Positions 1 through 9,731 of a stretch of DNA of 51,197 nucleotides are shown here, piece by piece. A program made the translations under genes and the position numbers. Numbering within the stretch: the stretch's first letter is position 1; each line of letters starts with the position of its first letter. The stretch is from Alphaproteobacteria bacterium (GTDB taxonomy: Bacteria; Pseudomonadota; Alphaproteobacteria; UBA8366). The DNA is taken from positions 1-51,197 of the forward strand of contig JANQKC010000008.1 in assembly GCA_028281325.1 (NCBI GenBank), written 5' to 3'. The notes under the pieces were generated by a model that did no database searches, had not been told where the DNA came from, and saw only the letters and a program-made list of their open reading frames with translations.

Positions 1-139
1 GATGGTGATGCCGGGCGACAACATCTCGATGGAAGTGTCGTTGATCGTGCCGATCGCGATGGACGACGGGCTTCGTTTCGCGATCCGCGAAGGCGGCAAG
101 ACCGTCGGCGCCGGCGTCGTCACATCGATCATCGAATAA
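1..139 (+). CDS. tuf: elongation factor Tu, C-terminal end (partial)
   Basis: Only the last 45 codons and the stop (TAA at 137-139) lie in the window; the reading frame starts at base 2. The peptide contains [22 protein letters not shown] and ends in GVVTSIIE, which is the end of domain III of EF-Tu, the GTPase that brings aminoacyl-tRNA to the ribosome. Position directly upstream of rpsJ is the usual str/S10 junction (fus-tuf-rpsJ). A terminator-like hairpin lies 18 bases past the stop. Confidence 0.95.
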   Translation, partial: MVMPGDNISMEVSLIVPIAMDDGLRFAIREGGKTVGAGVVTSIIE

Positions 140-156
140 GGAAAGATGCCGGATCA

Positions 157-184
157 GGGCGCCCTTAACTGGGCGCTCTTTTTT
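157..184 (+). terminator. terminator or attenuator hairpin between tuf and rpsJ
   Basis: GGGCGCCC (157-164) pairs with GGGCGCTC (171-178), eight base pairs with one G-T, around the loop TTAACT. Six T residues follow (179-184). This has the form of a rho-independent terminator. The T-run directly abuts GGAGGA (185-190), the Shine-Dalgarno sequence of rpsJ, whose ATG is at 198. There is no room for a promoter between the two, so transcription of the S10 operon must read through this element or be modulated by it. Confidence 0.75.
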
Positions 185-197
185 GGAGGACAGTTGA

Positions 198-506
198 ATG
201 GATAACCAAAATATTCGGATCCGGTTGAAGGCGTTCGATCACCGTGTGCTCGATCAATCGACGCAGGAGATCGTAAATACCGCAAAGCGGACAGGTGCGC
301 AGGTGCGTGGCCCCATTCCCATGCCGACTCGCATCGAGCGGGTCACCGTTCTGCGGGGGCCGCATATCGACAAGAAAAGTCGCGAACAGTTCGAGATCCG
401 CACGCATAAGCGGCTTCTCGACATCGTCGACCCAACGCCGCAAACGGTGGATGCCCTGATGAAGCTCGATCTGGCATCCGGCGTTGACGTTGAAATCAAA
501 CTCTAA
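198..506 (+). CDS. rpsJ: 30S ribosomal protein S10
   Basis: S10 is a small-subunit head protein, also known as NusE, which binds boxA RNA with NusB in rRNA antitermination. The product is 102 residues, the usual length, beginning [20 protein letters not shown]. It carries the conserved [18 protein letters not shown] segment and [15 protein letters not shown] near the C-terminus. It is the first gene of the S10 operon. A strong GGAGGA ribosome-binding site at 185-190 is preceded immediately by the T-run of a terminator-like hairpin. Confidence 0.98.
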   Translation: MDNQNIRIRLKAFDHRVLDQSTQEIVNTAKRTGAQVRGPIPMPTRIERVTVLRGPHIDKKSREQFEIRTHKRLLDIVDPTPQTVDALMKLDLASGVDVEIKL

Positions 507-536
507 CGGCGTTGTTTCCAGGGAATGGTGAGCGTT

Positions 537-1307
537 ATGCGTAGCGGATTGATCGCACGGAAAAAGGGGATGACCCGGGTCTTTACGGACGACGGACGGC
601 ACATTCCCGTGACGGTGTTGGCCATCGACGAATGCCAGGTCGTTTCGGTGCGGACGGATGAGAAAGACGGCTATTCGGCGGTTCAGTTGGGCGCCGGAAA
701 GGCCAAGGCCAAGAACACGACCAACGCGATGCGCGGCCATTTCGCGAAGGGCAAGGTCGAGCCGAAGATGAAACTGGCGGAATTCCGGGTCAGCCCGGAT
801 GGACTGCTGGATGTCGGCGCCGAACTCTCGGCCGAGCACTTCATCGCCGGCCAGAAGGTCGACGTGACGGGCACGAGCATCGGTAAGGGATTTGCCGGTG
901 CGATGAAGCGGCACGGTTTCGCGGGCCTTCGCGCCAGCCACGGCGTGTCGATTTCGCATCGTTCGCATGGCTCTACCGGTCAATGTCAGGACCCCGGTCG
1001 GGTGTTCAAGGGCAAGAAGATGGCCGGCCAGATGGGCAACAAGCAAGTCACGGCGCAGAACCTCGAGGTCGTCTCGACCGACGGCGATGCGGGGCTCGTT
1101 TTGGTGAAGGGCGCGGTGCCCGGATCGCGCGAGGGCTGGGTTCTCGTGCGGGACGCGGTCAAGCGGCCGCAGCCGGACGACGTGCCGTTCCCGGGTGCCC
1201 TTAAGGGCGGGGCCGAGGCCGCGGCCGAGAGCGACGCGCCGGAAGCGACGCCCGAGGGCGATGCCGCCCCGGAAGCGAAGACCGAGGATGTGAAGAATGA
1301 AGAGTAA
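537..1307 (+). CDS. rplC: 50S ribosomal protein L3
   Basis: L3 is an early assembly protein close to the peptidyl-transferase centre. The core begins [16 protein letters not shown] and contains [41 protein letters not shown] and [13 protein letters not shown], all typical of the family. I chose the ATG at 537 because family members begin MRSGLIA; an in-frame ATG at 525 would add MVSV. The product is 256 residues, longer than the roughly 210 of E. coli L3, because of an Ala/Glu-rich acidic tail of about 35 residues. It overlaps the next gene by 11 bases. Confidence 0.96.
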   Translation: MRSGLIARKKGMTRVFTDDGRHIPVTVLAIDECQVVSVRTDEKDGYSAVQLGAGKAKAKNTTNAMRGHFAKGKVEPKMKLAEFRVSPDGLLDVGAELSAEHFIAGQKVDVTGTSIGKGFAGAMKRHGFAGLRASHGVSISHRSHGSTGQCQDPGRVFKGKKMAGQMGNKQVTAQNLEVVSTDGDAGLVLVKGAVPGSREGWVLVRDAVKRPQPDDVPFPGALKGGAEAAAESDAPEATPEGDAAPEAKTEDVKNEE

Positions 1308-1917
1308 GGTCATCACCCTCGACAATAAGGCCGCGGGCGATATCGAGTTGAACGACGCGGTTTTCGGTACGAAGGTCCGTAAGGATATCCTGTCGCGTAT
1401 GGTGAACTACCAGTTGGCCAAGCGCCGTGCCGGTACGCATAAGGTCAAAACGCGCGGCGAGATTTCCGGCACGACGGCGAAGCCGTTCCGTCAGAAGGGA
1501 ACCGGCCGGGCGCGTCAGGGGACGATACGGGCGACGCAGATGCGCGGCGGCGCCACGGTGTTCGGCCCAGTTGTGCGCGACCACGGGCATAAGCTGCCGA
1601 AGAAGGTCCGCCGATCCGCCATGTGTTCGGCGCTGTCGTCGAAGCAGGCCGACGGTAAGCTGATCATCGTGGACGAAGCGACGCTGAAGGAAAGCAAGAC
1701 CAAGGCCTTGGTCGACAAACTTGGCAAGCTCGGCGTGTCGAGCGCGTTGATCGTCGCGGGCCCGCAGGTCGATGAGAATTTCGCCCGCGCGGCCAAGAAT
1801 ATCGTCGGTGTCGACGTTTTGCCGACGCAGGGCGCCAATGTTTACGACATTCTGCGGCGCGACACGCTGGTGCTGACGCGTGAAGCGGTTGAGACGCTGG
1901 AGGCACGTCTGAAATGA
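1297..1917 (+). CDS. rplD: 50S ribosomal protein L4
   Basis: L4 lines the exit tunnel with its extended loop. The 206-residue product has the loop signature [23 protein letters not shown] ([18 protein letters not shown]) and [15 protein letters not shown], then a typical C-terminal alpha/beta domain ending in [13 protein letters not shown]. Its start lies inside the end of rplC (11-base overlap), and its stop overlaps the next start (ATGA), both signs of translational coupling. In enterobacteria L4 represses its own operon through a leader; whether the hairpin upstream of rpsJ serves this here is not known. Confidence 0.97.
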   Translation: MKSKVITLDNKAAGDIELNDAVFGTKVRKDILSRMVNYQLAKRRAGTHKVKTRGEISGTTAKPFRQKGTGRARQGTIRATQMRGGATVFGPVVRDHGHKLPKKVRRSAMCSALSSKQADGKLIIVDEATLKESKTKALVDKLGKLGVSSALIVAGPQVDENFARAAKNIVGVDVLPTQGANVYDILRRDTLVLTREAVETLEARLK

Positions 1918-2237
1918 GCTGGAAATATCTCAATAGGCAAACGGTCAGCAGCGAGCGCCGGTACGAGTTGTTGCGCTTCCCGGTGATCACGGAAAAGGCG
2001 ACGCTCGGGTCCGAGCATAATCAGGTCACCTTTCGCGTGCCGCTCGACGCCAGCAAGCCGGAGATCAAGTCCGCCGTCGAACAGGTCTTCGACGTCAAGG
2101 TGGTGTCGGTCAACACGCTGCGTCAGAAGGGTAAAACGAAAGTCTTCCGCGGCCGCAAGGGGCGCCGGAACGACTACAAGAAAGCGGTCATACGGCTTGA
2201 AGAAGGCCACTCGATCGACGTGACGACAGGGATCTAA
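1914..2237 (+). CDS. rplW: 50S ribosomal protein L23
   Basis: L23 sits at the tunnel exit and is the docking site for trigger factor and SRP. The 107-residue product has the family core [15 protein letters not shown], a central [33 protein letters not shown] and the [24 protein letters not shown] block. The N-terminal 15 residues are a short extension before the core. It starts with a 4-base overlap (ATGA) on rplD, and rplB follows after 4 bases. Confidence 0.96.
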   Translation: MSWKYLNRQTVSSERRYELLRFPVITEKATLGSEHNQVTFRVPLDASKPEIKSAVEQVFDVKVVSVNTLRQKGKTKVFRGRKGRRNDYKKAVIRLEEGHSIDVTTGI

Positions 2238-2241
2238 TCGC

Positions 2242-3075
2242 ATGGCGTTGAAGAATTTCAATCCGATCACGCCCGGCATGCGCCAGTTGGTTCTGGTGGA
2301 CCGGTCGGCGCTCTATAAAGGTAAGCCGGTCAAAAGCTTGACCGAGGGTCTTACGAAAAAGGGTGGGCGCAACAATACCGGACGCATCACGGCGCGCCGG
2401 CGGGGCGGCGGACACAAGCGGCGCTATCGCGTGGTTGATTTCAAGCGTCAGAAATACGATATGCCGGCGACGGTCGAGCGGATCGAATACGATCCCAACC
2501 GCACGGCGTTTATCGCTCTGGTGAAATACAACGACGGCGAATTGGCCTACATCCTGGCGCCGCAGCGCTTGCGGGCGGGCGACACCATCGTTGCCGGCGA
2601 TCGGGTCGATGTGAAGCCGGGCAACGCGATGCCGCTCAACAATATTCCGGTCGGCACGATTATCCACAATGTGGAGATGAAGCCGGGCAAGGGCGGTCAG
2701 ATCGCCCGCTCCGCCGGAACCTACGTTCAGTTGGTGGGACGCGACCAGGGCTATGCGCAGTTGAAGCTGTCGTCGGGCGAGTTGCGCATGGTGCGCGGCG
2801 AGTGCATGGCGACGATCGGCGCCGTGTCCAACCCGGATCAGTCCAACATCAATCTGGGTAAGGCGGGACGGAAACGCTGGGAAGGCAAGCGGCCGGCGGT
2901 GCGCGGCGTCGCGATGAACCCGGTCGACCATCCGCACGGCGGCGGCGAAGGCCGCACCTCAGGCGGCCGTCATCCGGTGACGCCGTGGGGTAAACCGACC
3001 AAGGGCAAACGCACCCGGGCGCCGAAGAAGCCCAGCAACAAGCTGATCATCCGGCGACGCCGGTCGAGAAAGTAG
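2242..3075 (+). CDS. rplB: 50S ribosomal protein L2
   Basis: L2 is a primary 23S rRNA-binding protein needed for subunit association and peptidyl transfer. The 277-residue product has the usual length, the N-terminal [12 protein letters not shown] segment, [22 protein letters not shown], and the diagnostic [18 protein letters not shown] near residues 215-235, whose histidine is conserved. A highly basic tail ends in RRRRSRK. It lies between rplW and rpsS, as expected for the S10 operon. Confidence 0.98.
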   Translation: MALKNFNPITPGMRQLVLVDRSALYKGKPVKSLTEGLTKKGGRNNTGRITARRRGGGHKRRYRVVDFKRQKYDMPATVERIEYDPNRTAFIALVKYNDGELAYILAPQRLRAGDTIVAGDRVDVKPGNAMPLNNIPVGTIIHNVEMKPGKGGQIARSAGTYVQLVGRDQGYAQLKLSSGELRMVRGECMATIGAVSNPDQSNINLGKAGRKRWEGKRPAVRGVAMNPVDHPHGGGEGRTSGGRHPVTPWGKPTKGKRTRAPKKPSNKLIIRRRRSRK

Positions 3076-3093
3076 AGACAGGAGTAGACAGTC

Positions 3094-3372
3094 GTGGCGC
3101 GATCCGTATGGAAAGGTCCGTTTGTAGACGGGTATCTGCTGAAAAAGGCGGAAGTGGCCCGCGGTTCCGGCCGTAACGACGTGATCAAGACATGGTCGCG
3201 CCGGTCGACGATTTTGCCGCAGTTCGTGGGGCTGACCTTCGGCGTGTACAACGGCCAGAAGTTCATTCCGGTGCTGGTCACCGAAAACATGATTGGTCAC
3301 AAGTTTGGCGAGTTTTCGCCGACCCGGACCTTCTACGGCCATGCGGCCGACAAGAGGGCGAAGAGAGGCTGA
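3094..3372 (+). CDS. rpsS: 30S ribosomal protein S19
   Basis: S19 is a head protein of the small subunit near the A-site finger. The 92-residue product begins (M)[19 protein letters not shown] and contains [25 protein letters not shown] and [22 protein letters not shown], all family hallmarks. The start is GTG (3094), with GGAG (3081-3084) just upstream. The next gene starts 4 bases after the stop. Confidence 0.97.
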   Translation: MARSVWKGPFVDGYLLKKAEVARGSGRNDVIKTWSRRSTILPQFVGLTFGVYNGQKFIPVLVTENMIGHKFGEFSPTRTFYGHAADKRAKRG

Positions 3373-3376
3373 GGCG

Positions 3377-3757
3377 ATGGGTAAACCGAAGGGCGAGCGG
3401 CAGTTGGATGACGACGAGGCGCGGGCGATCTCGCGGCACATCCGGACGAGCCCGCAGAAGCTGAACGTGGTTGCGGCGGCAATCCGCGGCAAGAATGCCG
3501 ATGCGGCGTTGGCCGAATTGACCTTTTCGAACCGGCGTGTCTCGAACGACGTGCGGAAGGTTCTGGAATCGGCCATCGCCAACGCAGAGAACAATCATCA
3601 GCTCGACGTCGATCGTCTCTTCGTCAAAGAGGCCTTCGTCGGCAAGACGCTGGTGATGAAGCGGTTTCGCGCACGGGCGCGGGGGCGCGTCGGCCGAATT
3701 CAGAAGCCGATGAGCAATTTGACCGTCGTGGTCAAGGAACGCGAGGAGGCCGAATAA
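3377..3757 (+). CDS. rplV: 50S ribosomal protein L22
   Basis: L22 contributes a beta-hairpin to the exit tunnel. The longer open frame extends back into rpsS, but the start that fits the family and the spacing is ATG at 3377, giving 126 residues beginning [17 protein letters not shown]. The motifs [45 protein letters not shown] and [26 protein letters not shown] are characteristic. The stop shares one base with the rpsC start (TAATG). Confidence 0.96.
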   Translation: MGKPKGERQLDDDEARAISRHIRTSPQKLNVVAAAIRGKNADAALAELTFSNRRVSNDVRKVLESAIANAENNHQLDVDRLFVKEAFVGKTLVMKRFRARARGRVGRIQKPMSNLTVVVKEREEAE

Positions 3758-4431
3758 TGGGCCATAAAGTCAGCCCCGTCGGGCTTCGGCTCGGGATCAA
3801 TCGGACCTGGGATTCACGGTGGTTCGCCGGCCGCGAGTATGGCGAGCTTCTGCATCAGGACCTCAAGCTGCGCGAGTACATCATGGATCGGCTCAGCCAG
3901 GCCGGCGTGTCCCGCGTGGTCATCGAGCGTCCGGCGAAGAAGGCGCGCATCACGATCCATACGGCGCGGCCGGGGGTCGTCATCGGCAAGAAGGGCGCGG
4001 ATATCGAAAAGCTGCGCCAGGACGTCGCCAAGATGACCAAAGGCGAAGTCGCATTGAACATCGTGGAAATCCGCAAGCCGGAGATCGATGCGAAGCTGGT
4101 CGCCGAGAATATCGCGCAACAGTTGGTGCGGCGCGTCGCGTTCCGCCGTGCGATGAAGCGGGCGGTCCAGTCGGCCATGCGGCTCGGCGCCGAAGGCATC
4201 CGGATCAATTGCGGCGGCCGCCTCGGCGGCGCGGAAATCGCGCGTACGGAATGGTACCGCGAAGGACGGGTCCCGCTGCACACGCTGCGGGCGGATATCG
4301 ATTACGGCACCGCGACGGCGAAGACGACCTATGGCTCGTGCGGCGTGAAGGTGTGGGTGTTTAAGGGCGAAATCCTGGCGCACGATCCGATGGCGCAGGA
4401 CAAACGCCTCCAGGAGCAGCAGCTTCGCTAG
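3757..4431 (+). CDS. rpsC: 30S ribosomal protein S3
   Basis: S3 forms part of the mRNA entry channel. The 224-residue product begins [25 protein letters not shown]. It carries the KH-type RNA-binding motif ([17 protein letters not shown], near residues 71-87) and the C-terminal domain with [46 protein letters not shown]. It starts on the last base of the rplV stop. A 40-base gap with a fresh Shine-Dalgarno-like stretch separates it from rplP. Confidence 0.98.
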   Translation: MGHKVSPVGLRLGINRTWDSRWFAGREYGELLHQDLKLREYIMDRLSQAGVSRVVIERPAKKARITIHTARPGVVIGKKGADIEKLRQDVAKMTKGEVALNIVEIRKPEIDAKLVAENIAQQLVRRVAFRRAMKRAVQSAMRLGAEGIRINCGGRLGGAEIARTEWYREGRVPLHTLRADIDYGTATAKTTYGSCGVKVWVFKGEILAHDPMAQDKRLQEQQLR

Positions 4432-4471
4432 GCGTTTCGCCGGCGACGCGATGAAGGTGAGATAGGGACCG

Positions 4472-4885
4472 ATGCTTAGTCCAAAGAGAACGAAGTTCCG
4501 CAAGCAGCATAAAGGCCGTGTCCGTGGCATGGCCAAAGGCGGCACGGACATCAATTTCGGCAGTTACGGCCTCAAGGCGATTACGCCGGGGCGTGTGACC
4601 GCGCGTCAGATCGAAGCCGCCCGCCGGGCGATCACGCGTCACATCCGCCGCGCCGGCCGCGTGTGGATCCGGGTCTTCCCGGACGTGCCGGTCAGCCAAA
4701 AGCCCGCCGAAGTCCGGATGGGTAAGGGTAAGGGCTCGCCCGAATATTGGATGTGCCGGGTCAAACCGGGCCGCGTCATGTTCGAGCTGGACGGCGTGGA
4801 CAAAGAAATCGCCCGCAAGGCGTTCGAATTGGCGGCGGCGAAACTGCCGCTGAAGACGAAATTCGTCACGCGGTTGGGAGGCTAG
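4472..4885 (+). CDS. rplP: 50S ribosomal protein L16
   Basis: L16 organises the A-site tRNA region of the large subunit. The 137-residue product begins [16 protein letters not shown] and contains [71 protein letters not shown] includes the arginine corresponding to the hydroxylated residue of E. coli L16. Length and order (between rpsC and rpmC) match the family. Confidence 0.98.
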   Translation: MLSPKRTKFRKQHKGRVRGMAKGGTDINFGSYGLKAITPGRVTARQIEAARRAITRHIRRAGRVWIRVFPDVPVSQKPAEVRMGKGKGSPEYWMCRVKPGRVMFELDGVDKEIARKAFELAAAKLPLKTKFVTRLGG

Positions 4886-4894
4886 GAGCATTCG

Positions 4895-5089
4895 ATGAAA
4901 GCAGAGGATGTCCGCCAGAAGACCGACGACGAATTGGGCGAGATGCTGCTCGACCTGCGGAAGGAAGCGTTCAACCTTCGTTTCCAGAAAGCGAGCGGCC
5001 AGCTTGAGAATACGGCGCGTATGCGTGAAGTGCGTCGGGATATCGCACGCATAAAGACCACGCTGCACACGCGCAAACCGGCATCGTAG
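4895..5089 (+). CDS. rpmC: 50S ribosomal protein L29
   Basis: A 64-residue helical protein ([39 protein letters not shown]) matching L29 from start to end. It sits beside L23 at the tunnel exit. The [30 protein letters not shown] core is the family signature. It starts 9 bases after rplP, with AGGAG in the gap as the ribosome-binding site. Confidence 0.96.
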   Translation: MKAEDVRQKTDDELGEMLLDLRKEAFNLRFQKASGQLENTARMREVRRDIARIKTTLHTRKPAS

Positions 5090-5101
5090 AGGATCGGCAA
5101 A

Positions 5102-5341
5102 ATGCCAAGACGTGTATTTCAGGGAGTTGTCCAGAAGGACGCGAAAGACAAGACGGTCGTCGTCAAGGTCGAGCGCCTCGTGAAGCACCCTTTGTATAAG
5201 AAGTTCATTCGCCGGTCGAAGAAGTACATGGCGCATGATGAAGGCAATGCGAGCAAGGCCGGTGATTTGGTCCGCATTCGCGAATGCCGGCCGCTTTCCA
5301 AGCGTAAGCGCTGGGAAATTCTGGGCGAGACCGCAGGTTAA
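5102..5341 (+). CDS. rpsQ: 30S ribosomal protein S17
   Basis: S17 is an OB-fold protein that binds 16S rRNA early in assembly. The 79-residue product begins [42 protein letters not shown] and continues [29 protein letters not shown], the standard S17 sequence pattern. It follows rpmC by 12 bases. Confidence 0.97.
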   Translation: MPRRVFQGVVQKDAKDKTVVVKVERLVKHPLYKKFIRRSKKYMAHDEGNASKAGDLVRIRECRPLSKRKRWEILGETAG

Positions 5342-5365
5342 CGCGGGCGCAGAGGAAGTTTAGTC

Positions 5366-5734
5366 ATGATCCAGATGCAAACAAATCTTGATGTCGCGGA
5401 CAATTCCGGTGCTCGCCGTGTCCAGTGCATTAAGGTTCTCGGCGGATCCAAACGGATGACCGCGGGAATCGGCGACATCATCGTCGTGTCCGTCAAGGAA
5501 GCCATACCGCGCGGCCGCGTGAAGAAGGGCGACATCCACAAGGCGGTGATCGTCCGGACGGCCAAGGAAGTGCGCCGGGACGACGGCACCGCGATCCGTT
5601 TCGATCGCAACGCGGCGGTGCTGATCAACAATCAGCAGGAACCGATCGGCACTCGTATTTTCGGGCCGGTGACCCGCGAACTGCGGCAGAAGCAGTTCAT
5701 GAAGATTATTTCGCTAGCGCCCGAGGTGTTGTGA
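5366..5734 (+). CDS. rplN: 50S ribosomal protein L14
   Basis: L14 is a highly conserved large-subunit protein at the subunit interface. The 122-residue product begins [28 protein letters not shown] and contains [30 protein letters not shown] and NEQQEP-type [19 protein letters not shown]. It is the first gene of the spc part of the cluster. Its stop shares one base with the rplX start (TGATG). Confidence 0.98.
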   Translation: MIQMQTNLDVADNSGARRVQCIKVLGGSKRMTAGIGDIIVVSVKEAIPRGRVKKGDIHKAVIVRTAKEVRRDDGTAIRFDRNAAVLINNQQEPIGTRIFGPVTRELRQKQFMKIISLAPEVL

Positions 5735-6051
5735 TGGCGGCAAAAGTGAGAAGAGGCGACCGCGTCGTCATGCTGACCGGTAAGGATAAGGGCAAGTCTG
5801 GCGAAGTGTTGCAGGTGTATCCGAAGGATAAGCGCATCATCGTGTCGGGCGTGAATATGGTGAAGCGCCATACCGCGCCGTCGCAGACCAATGCCGGCGG
5901 AATCGTCGAGAAAGAGGCGTCGGTGCACGTGTCGAATGTCGCGCATCTCGACCCGAAAGACGACAAGCCGACGCGTGTTGGATTCAAGATGCTCGATGGG
6001 GACCGCAAAGTGCGTTACGCGAAGCGGTCCGGCGAAATCATCGACAGTTAA
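5734..6051 (+). CDS. rplX: 50S ribosomal protein L24
   Basis: L24 initiates 50S assembly. I use the ATG at 5734, which overlaps the rplN stop by one base; a GTG at 5731 would add one residue. The 105-residue product begins [28 protein letters not shown], a KOW motif, and carries [35 protein letters not shown], typical of L24. Confidence 0.97.
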   Translation: MAAKVRRGDRVVMLTGKDKGKSGEVLQVYPKDKRIIVSGVNMVKRHTAPSQTNAGGIVEKEASVHVSNVAHLDPKDDKPTRVGFKMLDGDRKVRYAKRSGEIIDS

Positions 6052-6068
6052 GAAGGCAGTGCGAGCTG

Positions 6069-6626
6069 ATGGCTGAGACCCAATATACACCGCGGCTGAA
6101 AGAGCATTATCAGAGCGCCGTCCGGCAGACTTTGATCGATGAGTTCAAATACGCGAATCCGATGTCGGTTCCGCGCTTGGACAAGATCGTCGTCAATGTC
6201 GGTGTCGGCGAGGCGGTCGGTGATTCGAAGAAGATCGATGCCGTGTGCGGCGATATCGCAGCGGTCAGCGGTCAGAAACCGATCGTGACGCGGGCGCGGC
6301 AGTCGATCGCGAACTTCAAGCTTCGCGAAGGCATGCCGATCGGCGCCAAGGTCACGCTGCGGCGCGACCGGATGTATGAATTTCTGGACCGGCTGGTCAC
6401 GGTGGCCTTGCCGCGCGTCCGGGACTTTCGGGGATTGTCCGCCAACAGCTTCGACGGCAACGGAAACTATGCCTTGGGGTTGAAGGAACAGATCGTGTTC
6501 CCGGAAATCGACTACGACAAGGTGGATGCGATTCGCGGCATGGATATCGTGATTTGCACCACGGCACAGACCGATGACGAAGCACGGGTGCTTCTCAAAG
6601 GTTTTGATTTACCGTTCCAGAATTAA
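6069..6626 (+). CDS. rplE: 50S ribosomal protein L5
   Basis: L5 binds 5S rRNA and contacts the P-site tRNA. The 185-residue product contains [90 protein letters not shown] and [20 protein letters not shown], all diagnostic. Length matches the alphaproteobacterial family. It is followed by rpsN after 26 bases with a GGAGGAG ribosome-binding site. Confidence 0.98.
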   Translation: MAETQYTPRLKEHYQSAVRQTLIDEFKYANPMSVPRLDKIVVNVGVGEAVGDSKKIDAVCGDIAAVSGQKPIVTRARQSIANFKLREGMPIGAKVTLRRDRMYEFLDRLVTVALPRVRDFRGLSANSFDGNGNYALGLKEQIVFPEIDYDKVDAIRGMDIVICTTAQTDDEARVLLKGFDLPFQN

Positions 6627-6652
6627 CCGTCTGGCGGAGGAGCAGGTTACAC

Positions 6653-6958
6653 ATGGCCAAGAAAAGTGCGATCGAGAAGAACAAGCGTCGAGCGCGGATG
6701 TCCAAGAAGTTTGCGTCCAAACGGGCGCGGCTCAAGGCGATCGCGAGCGACCGGGAGCTTCCGGCTGAGGAACGTTTCGATGCTCGATTGAAACTCGCCG
6801 AATTGCCGCGGAATTCCGCGCCGAACCGTATTCGGAACCGGTGCGAGTTGTCGGGACGCCCGCGCGCCTATTACCGAAAGTTCAAGATTTCCCGTATTGC
6901 ACTACGCGATCTCGCGTCGTCGGGGCACATCCCCGGCATGGTCAAGGCCAGTTGGTAG
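6653..6958 (+). CDS. rpsN: 30S ribosomal protein S14 (zinc-independent type)
   Basis: The 101-residue length and the absence of CxxC pairs show the long, zinc-independent form of S14. The sequence begins [30 protein letters not shown] and has the family signature [41 protein letters not shown]. It assembles late into the 30S head. Confidence 0.97.
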   Translation: MAKKSAIEKNKRRARMSKKFASKRARLKAIASDRELPAEERFDARLKLAELPRNSAPNRIRNRCELSGRPRAYYRKFKISRIALRDLASSGHIPGMVKASW

Positions 6959-6971
6959 GAGATAGACTGTA

Positions 6972-7370
6972 ATGTCGATGAGCGATCCTATGGGCGATAT
7001 GCTCACGCGCATCCGGAATGCGCAGCGGGTCGGCAAGAACACCGTGAGCTGCCCGGCGTCCAAGTTTCGGGCCAATGTCCTCGGTGTGCTGGAACGCGAG
7101 GGATTCATTCGTGGGTTCAGTTGGGCGGAATTGCGTCAAGGCATTCCCGAACTGACGATCGAACTGAAGTATGCGGAAGGCGAGCCCGTCATTCGCGAGA
7201 TCAACCGCGTGTCGCGGCCGGGCCGGCGCGTGTATTCCAAGATCAAGGATCTGCAACGGATCTACAACGGTCTGGGCATTTCCATCCTGTCGACACCGCG
7301 CGGCGTGATGTCGGATGCGGAAGCGCGCGAAGCCAATGTCGGCGGCGAAGTGCTTTGCCGGGTGTTTTAG
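6972..7370 (+). CDS. rpsH: 30S ribosomal protein S8
   Basis: S8 binds the central domain of 16S rRNA; in enterobacteria it also represses the spc operon by binding its mRNA near L5. The 132-residue product begins [22 protein letters not shown] and ends with [33 protein letters not shown], the conserved STPRGVM block. I kept the ATG at 6972; a second ATG lies two codons later. Confidence 0.97.
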   Translation: MSMSDPMGDMLTRIRNAQRVGKNTVSCPASKFRANVLGVLEREGFIRGFSWAELRQGIPELTIELKYAEGEPVIREINRVSRPGRRVYSKIKDLQRIYNGLGISILSTPRGVMSDAEAREANVGGEVLCRVF

Positions 7371-7379
7371 GAGAGAGCC

Positions 7380-7919
7380 ATGTCACGTGTTGGCAAATAT
7401 CCGGTTGCGGTTCCCGACGGCGTCGAAGTGTCGCTGGCGGGCAACGTACTGACGGCGAAAGGCAAGCTTGGCGAACTTCAGGTGCCGTTCACCGATGAGG
7501 TGACCGTCGAGTTGAAGGACGGCAAGGTCAACGTCAACCCCGTCGGCACGACAAAGAAGGCGCGGGCGCTGTGGGGCACCATCCGAAGCTTGGTGGACAA
7601 TGCTGTCGTGGGCGTTTCCGAAGGGTTCACGAAGCGGTTGGAGATCAACGGCGTCGGCTACCGTGCGCAGGTGCAGGGCAAGAAGCTCAACCTTCAGCTC
7701 GGGTACAGCCACGACATCGGCTACGAAATCCCGGAGGGCGTGAAGATCGCGCTCGAAGGCGACCGGCAATCGATCATCGCGATCAGCGGGGCCGATAAAC
7801 AGCGGGTCGGCCAGGTGGCAAGCGTCATTCGCGGCTATCGCGGGCCGGAGCCGTATAAGGGCAAGGGCATCAAATACCAGGACGAAATCATCCTGCGTAA
7901 AGAAGGCAAGAAGAAGTAG
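7380..7919 (+). CDS. rplF: 50S ribosomal protein L6
   Basis: L6 lies near the GTPase-associated centre. The 179-residue product has the two repeated L6 domains, begins [21 protein letters not shown] and carries [27 protein letters not shown] and the C-terminal signature [18 protein letters not shown]. It follows rpsH by 9 bases. Confidence 0.98.
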   Translation: MSRVGKYPVAVPDGVEVSLAGNVLTAKGKLGELQVPFTDEVTVELKDGKVNVNPVGTTKKARALWGTIRSLVDNAVVGVSEGFTKRLEINGVGYRAQVQGKKLNLQLGYSHDIGYEIPEGVKIALEGDRQSIIAISGADKQRVGQVASVIRGYRGPEPYKGKGIKYQDEIILRKEGKKK

Positions 7920-7930
7920 GAGCGGCGGCG

Positions 7931-8290
7931 ATGAATTCACGAAAGCTCTTCGAGCGTCGCAAGCGGCGGAATCGATATAACCTGAAGCGCCGCGCGCTGG
8001 GTAAACCGCGCTTGTCGGTATTCCGCTCGAGCAAGCATATCTACGTGCAGATCGTTGACGACGGCGACGGCCGCACGTTGGCTGCCGCATCGACGGTCGA
8101 GAAAGACCTGCGCGGCAAGTTGAAGACGGGAGCGACCATCGAGGCCGCGACCGCCATAGGAAAGGAGATCGCCGACCGCGCGTCCAAGGCGGGCGTGTCG
8201 GATGTGGTGTTCGACCGTGGCGGGTACAATTATCACGGCCGGATCAAGGCACTGGCCGAAGCTGCCCGCGAAGGTGGGCTGAAGTTTTAG
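7931..8290 (+). CDS. rplR: 50S ribosomal protein L18
   Basis: L18 binds 5S rRNA together with L5 and L25. The 119-residue product has the basic N-terminus [36 protein letters not shown] and ends [28 protein letters not shown], the C-terminal hallmark of L18. Confidence 0.97.
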   Translation: MNSRKLFERRKRRNRYNLKRRALGKPRLSVFRSSKHIYVQIVDDGDGRTLAAASTVEKDLRGKLKTGATIEAATAIGKEIADRASKAGVSDVVFDRGGYNYHGRIKALAEAAREGGLKF

Positions 8291-8305
8291 GAAGGGACGC
8301 GGGTA

Positions 8306-8917
8306 ATGGCTCAACCACCGCAAGGACGCGGACAAGGTCCGCAAGGGCGCGGACAAGGACGCGGAAGAGGGCGCGGACGGGACGATCGTAACGAGCAGGA
8401 ATTCATCGAAAAGCTCGTCGGCATCAACCGTGTCGCCAAGGTCGTCAAGGGCGGCCGCCGCTTCGGCTTCTCCGCCGTTGTCGTGGTTGGCGACGGCAAG
8501 GGCCGTGTCGGCTTCGGCCTCGGCAAGGCCCGGGAAGTACCCGAAGCAATCCGCAAGGCGACCGAACGGGCGCGGAAGTCGCTCATCCGGGTGCCGCTGC
8601 GTGAAGGGCGGACGCTCCATCATGACGTGACCGGCCGCTTCGGCGCGGGCCGCGTGGTGCTGCGGAACGCGCCGTCGGGAACCGGCATCATCGCCGGCGG
8701 GCCGATGCGCGCGGTTTTCGAGGCGTTGGGCGTACAGGATGTCGTCGCGAAATCGGTCGGCACCTCGAATTCGCACAACATGATCAAGGCCACCTTTGCG
8801 GCGTTGATGAACTGCAATTCGCCGCGTCAGGTCGCCAACCGCCGCGGTAAGAAGGTGGGCGAGATCGTTGGCCGTCGCGACGAAACGCCGGCCGAGCGGG
8901 AGCAGACGAATGCCTGA
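8306..8917 (+). CDS. rpsE: 30S ribosomal protein S5 with an RG-rich N-terminus
   Basis: S5 forms part of the mRNA entry channel and affects decoding accuracy. The core from about residue 30 on ([78 protein letters not shown]) is standard. The first 28 residues are unusual in composition, nearly all G, R, Q and P, with a repeated QGRGQG unit. The gene overlaps rpmD by 8 bases. Total length is 203 residues, against about 167 in E. coli, because of both terminal extensions. Confidence 0.97.
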   Translation: MAQPPQGRGQGPQGRGQGRGRGRGRDDRNEQEFIEKLVGINRVAKVVKGGRRFGFSAVVVVGDGKGRVGFGLGKAREVPEAIRKATERARKSLIRVPLREGRTLHHDVTGRFGAGRVVLRNAPSGTGIIAGGPMRAVFEALGVQDVVAKSVGTSNSHNMIKATFAALMNCNSPRQVANRRGKKVGEIVGRRDETPAEREQTNA

Positions 8918-9104
8918 GTCGAAGAAAACGGTGCGGGTGACCCAGATCGGCAGCCCCATTCGGCGTCGTCGGGATCAACGGGCCACCTTGGTCGGGCTCG
9001 GCCTGAACAAGATGCATAAGACACGCGAACTCGAGGATACGCCATCGGTTCGCGGCATGATCAACAAGGTTCATCACCTGGTGCGCGTCGAAGACGCGGA
9101 CTAG
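8910..9104 (+). CDS. rpmD: 50S ribosomal protein L30
   Basis: A 64-residue L30. The open frame extends upstream into rpsE, but the ATG at 8910 gives [34 protein letters not shown], which matches the family start. The rest reads [27 protein letters not shown], the L30 signature. It overlaps the end of rpsE by 8 bases. Confidence 0.95.
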   Translation: MPESKKTVRVTQIGSPIRRRRDQRATLVGLGLNKMHKTRELEDTPSVRGMINKVHHLVRVEDAD

Positions 9105-9141
9105 GCGCCGCGTTGGCGCCGGTAGGACAAGGGTTTACGGC

Positions 9142-9690
9142 ATGAAACTCAACGAAATTTCCGACAACGCGGGCGCTCGGCCCGTCCGTAAGCGCATCGG
9201 CCGGGGCACCGGATCGGGCACGGGCGGCACCGCCGGGGCCGGCCATAAGGGTCAGAAATCGCGGTCGGGCGTGTCCATCAAGGGCTTCGAGGGCGGTCAG
9301 ATGCCGATCTACCGGCGTGTCCCGAAGCGAGGGTTTAAGAATGTTTTCCGCCTCCGTTTCGCGGAGTTGAATGTCGGGCGGCTGCAGCAGGCGATCGACG
9401 ACAAAAAGGTCGATCCGAAGAAGCCGATCAACGGTGAAACGCTGGTCGCGGCGGGCGTGCTCCGCCGTGTGCACGATGGCGTGCGCCTTCTTGCAAAAGG
9501 CGAAATCAACGCCAATGTGACAATAGAGGTTGCCGGCGCTTCGAAACCGGCGATCGAAGCCATTGAAAAAGCGGGCGGCAAGGTCACGGTGATCGCCCGG
9601 CCGAAGCAAGACGGCAAGCATGTGAAAAAGACCGACGGTAAAGGCGGTAAGGGCGCGAATTCGGAGAAGTCCGAGGGCGCGGGCGCTTGA
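9142..9690 (+). CDS. rplO: 50S ribosomal protein L15
   Basis: L15 is a late assembly protein. The 182-residue product begins [43 protein letters not shown] and continues [21 protein letters not shown], the family hallmark. The tail beyond about residue 155 is a Lys/Gly/Ser-rich extension ([20 protein letters not shown]) longer than in E. coli L15. It is followed by secY after 41 bases. Confidence 0.97.
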   Translation: MKLNEISDNAGARPVRKRIGRGTGSGTGGTAGAGHKGQKSRSGVSIKGFEGGQMPIYRRVPKRGFKNVFRLRFAELNVGRLQQAIDDKKVDPKKPINGETLVAAGVLRRVHDGVRLLAKGEINANVTIEVAGASKPAIEAIEKAGGKVTVIARPKQDGKHVKKTDGKGGKGANSEKSEGAGA

Positions 9691-9731
9691 CCTCAGGCGG
9701 TCGCGTTTAGCGGCAAACAGGACATACTGGC

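Noticed and set aside
165..1325. 386-residue antisense open frame across rpsJ and rplC
   Set aside because: Shadow of GC-rich coding sequence. The + strand frames are unmistakable ribosomal proteins, and the antisense product has no recognisable motif.
8320..8380. Short direct repeats in the rpsE start as a CRISPR or tandem-repeat locus
   Set aside because: The repeats are in frame and encode the RG-rich N-terminus of S5; no spacer structure.
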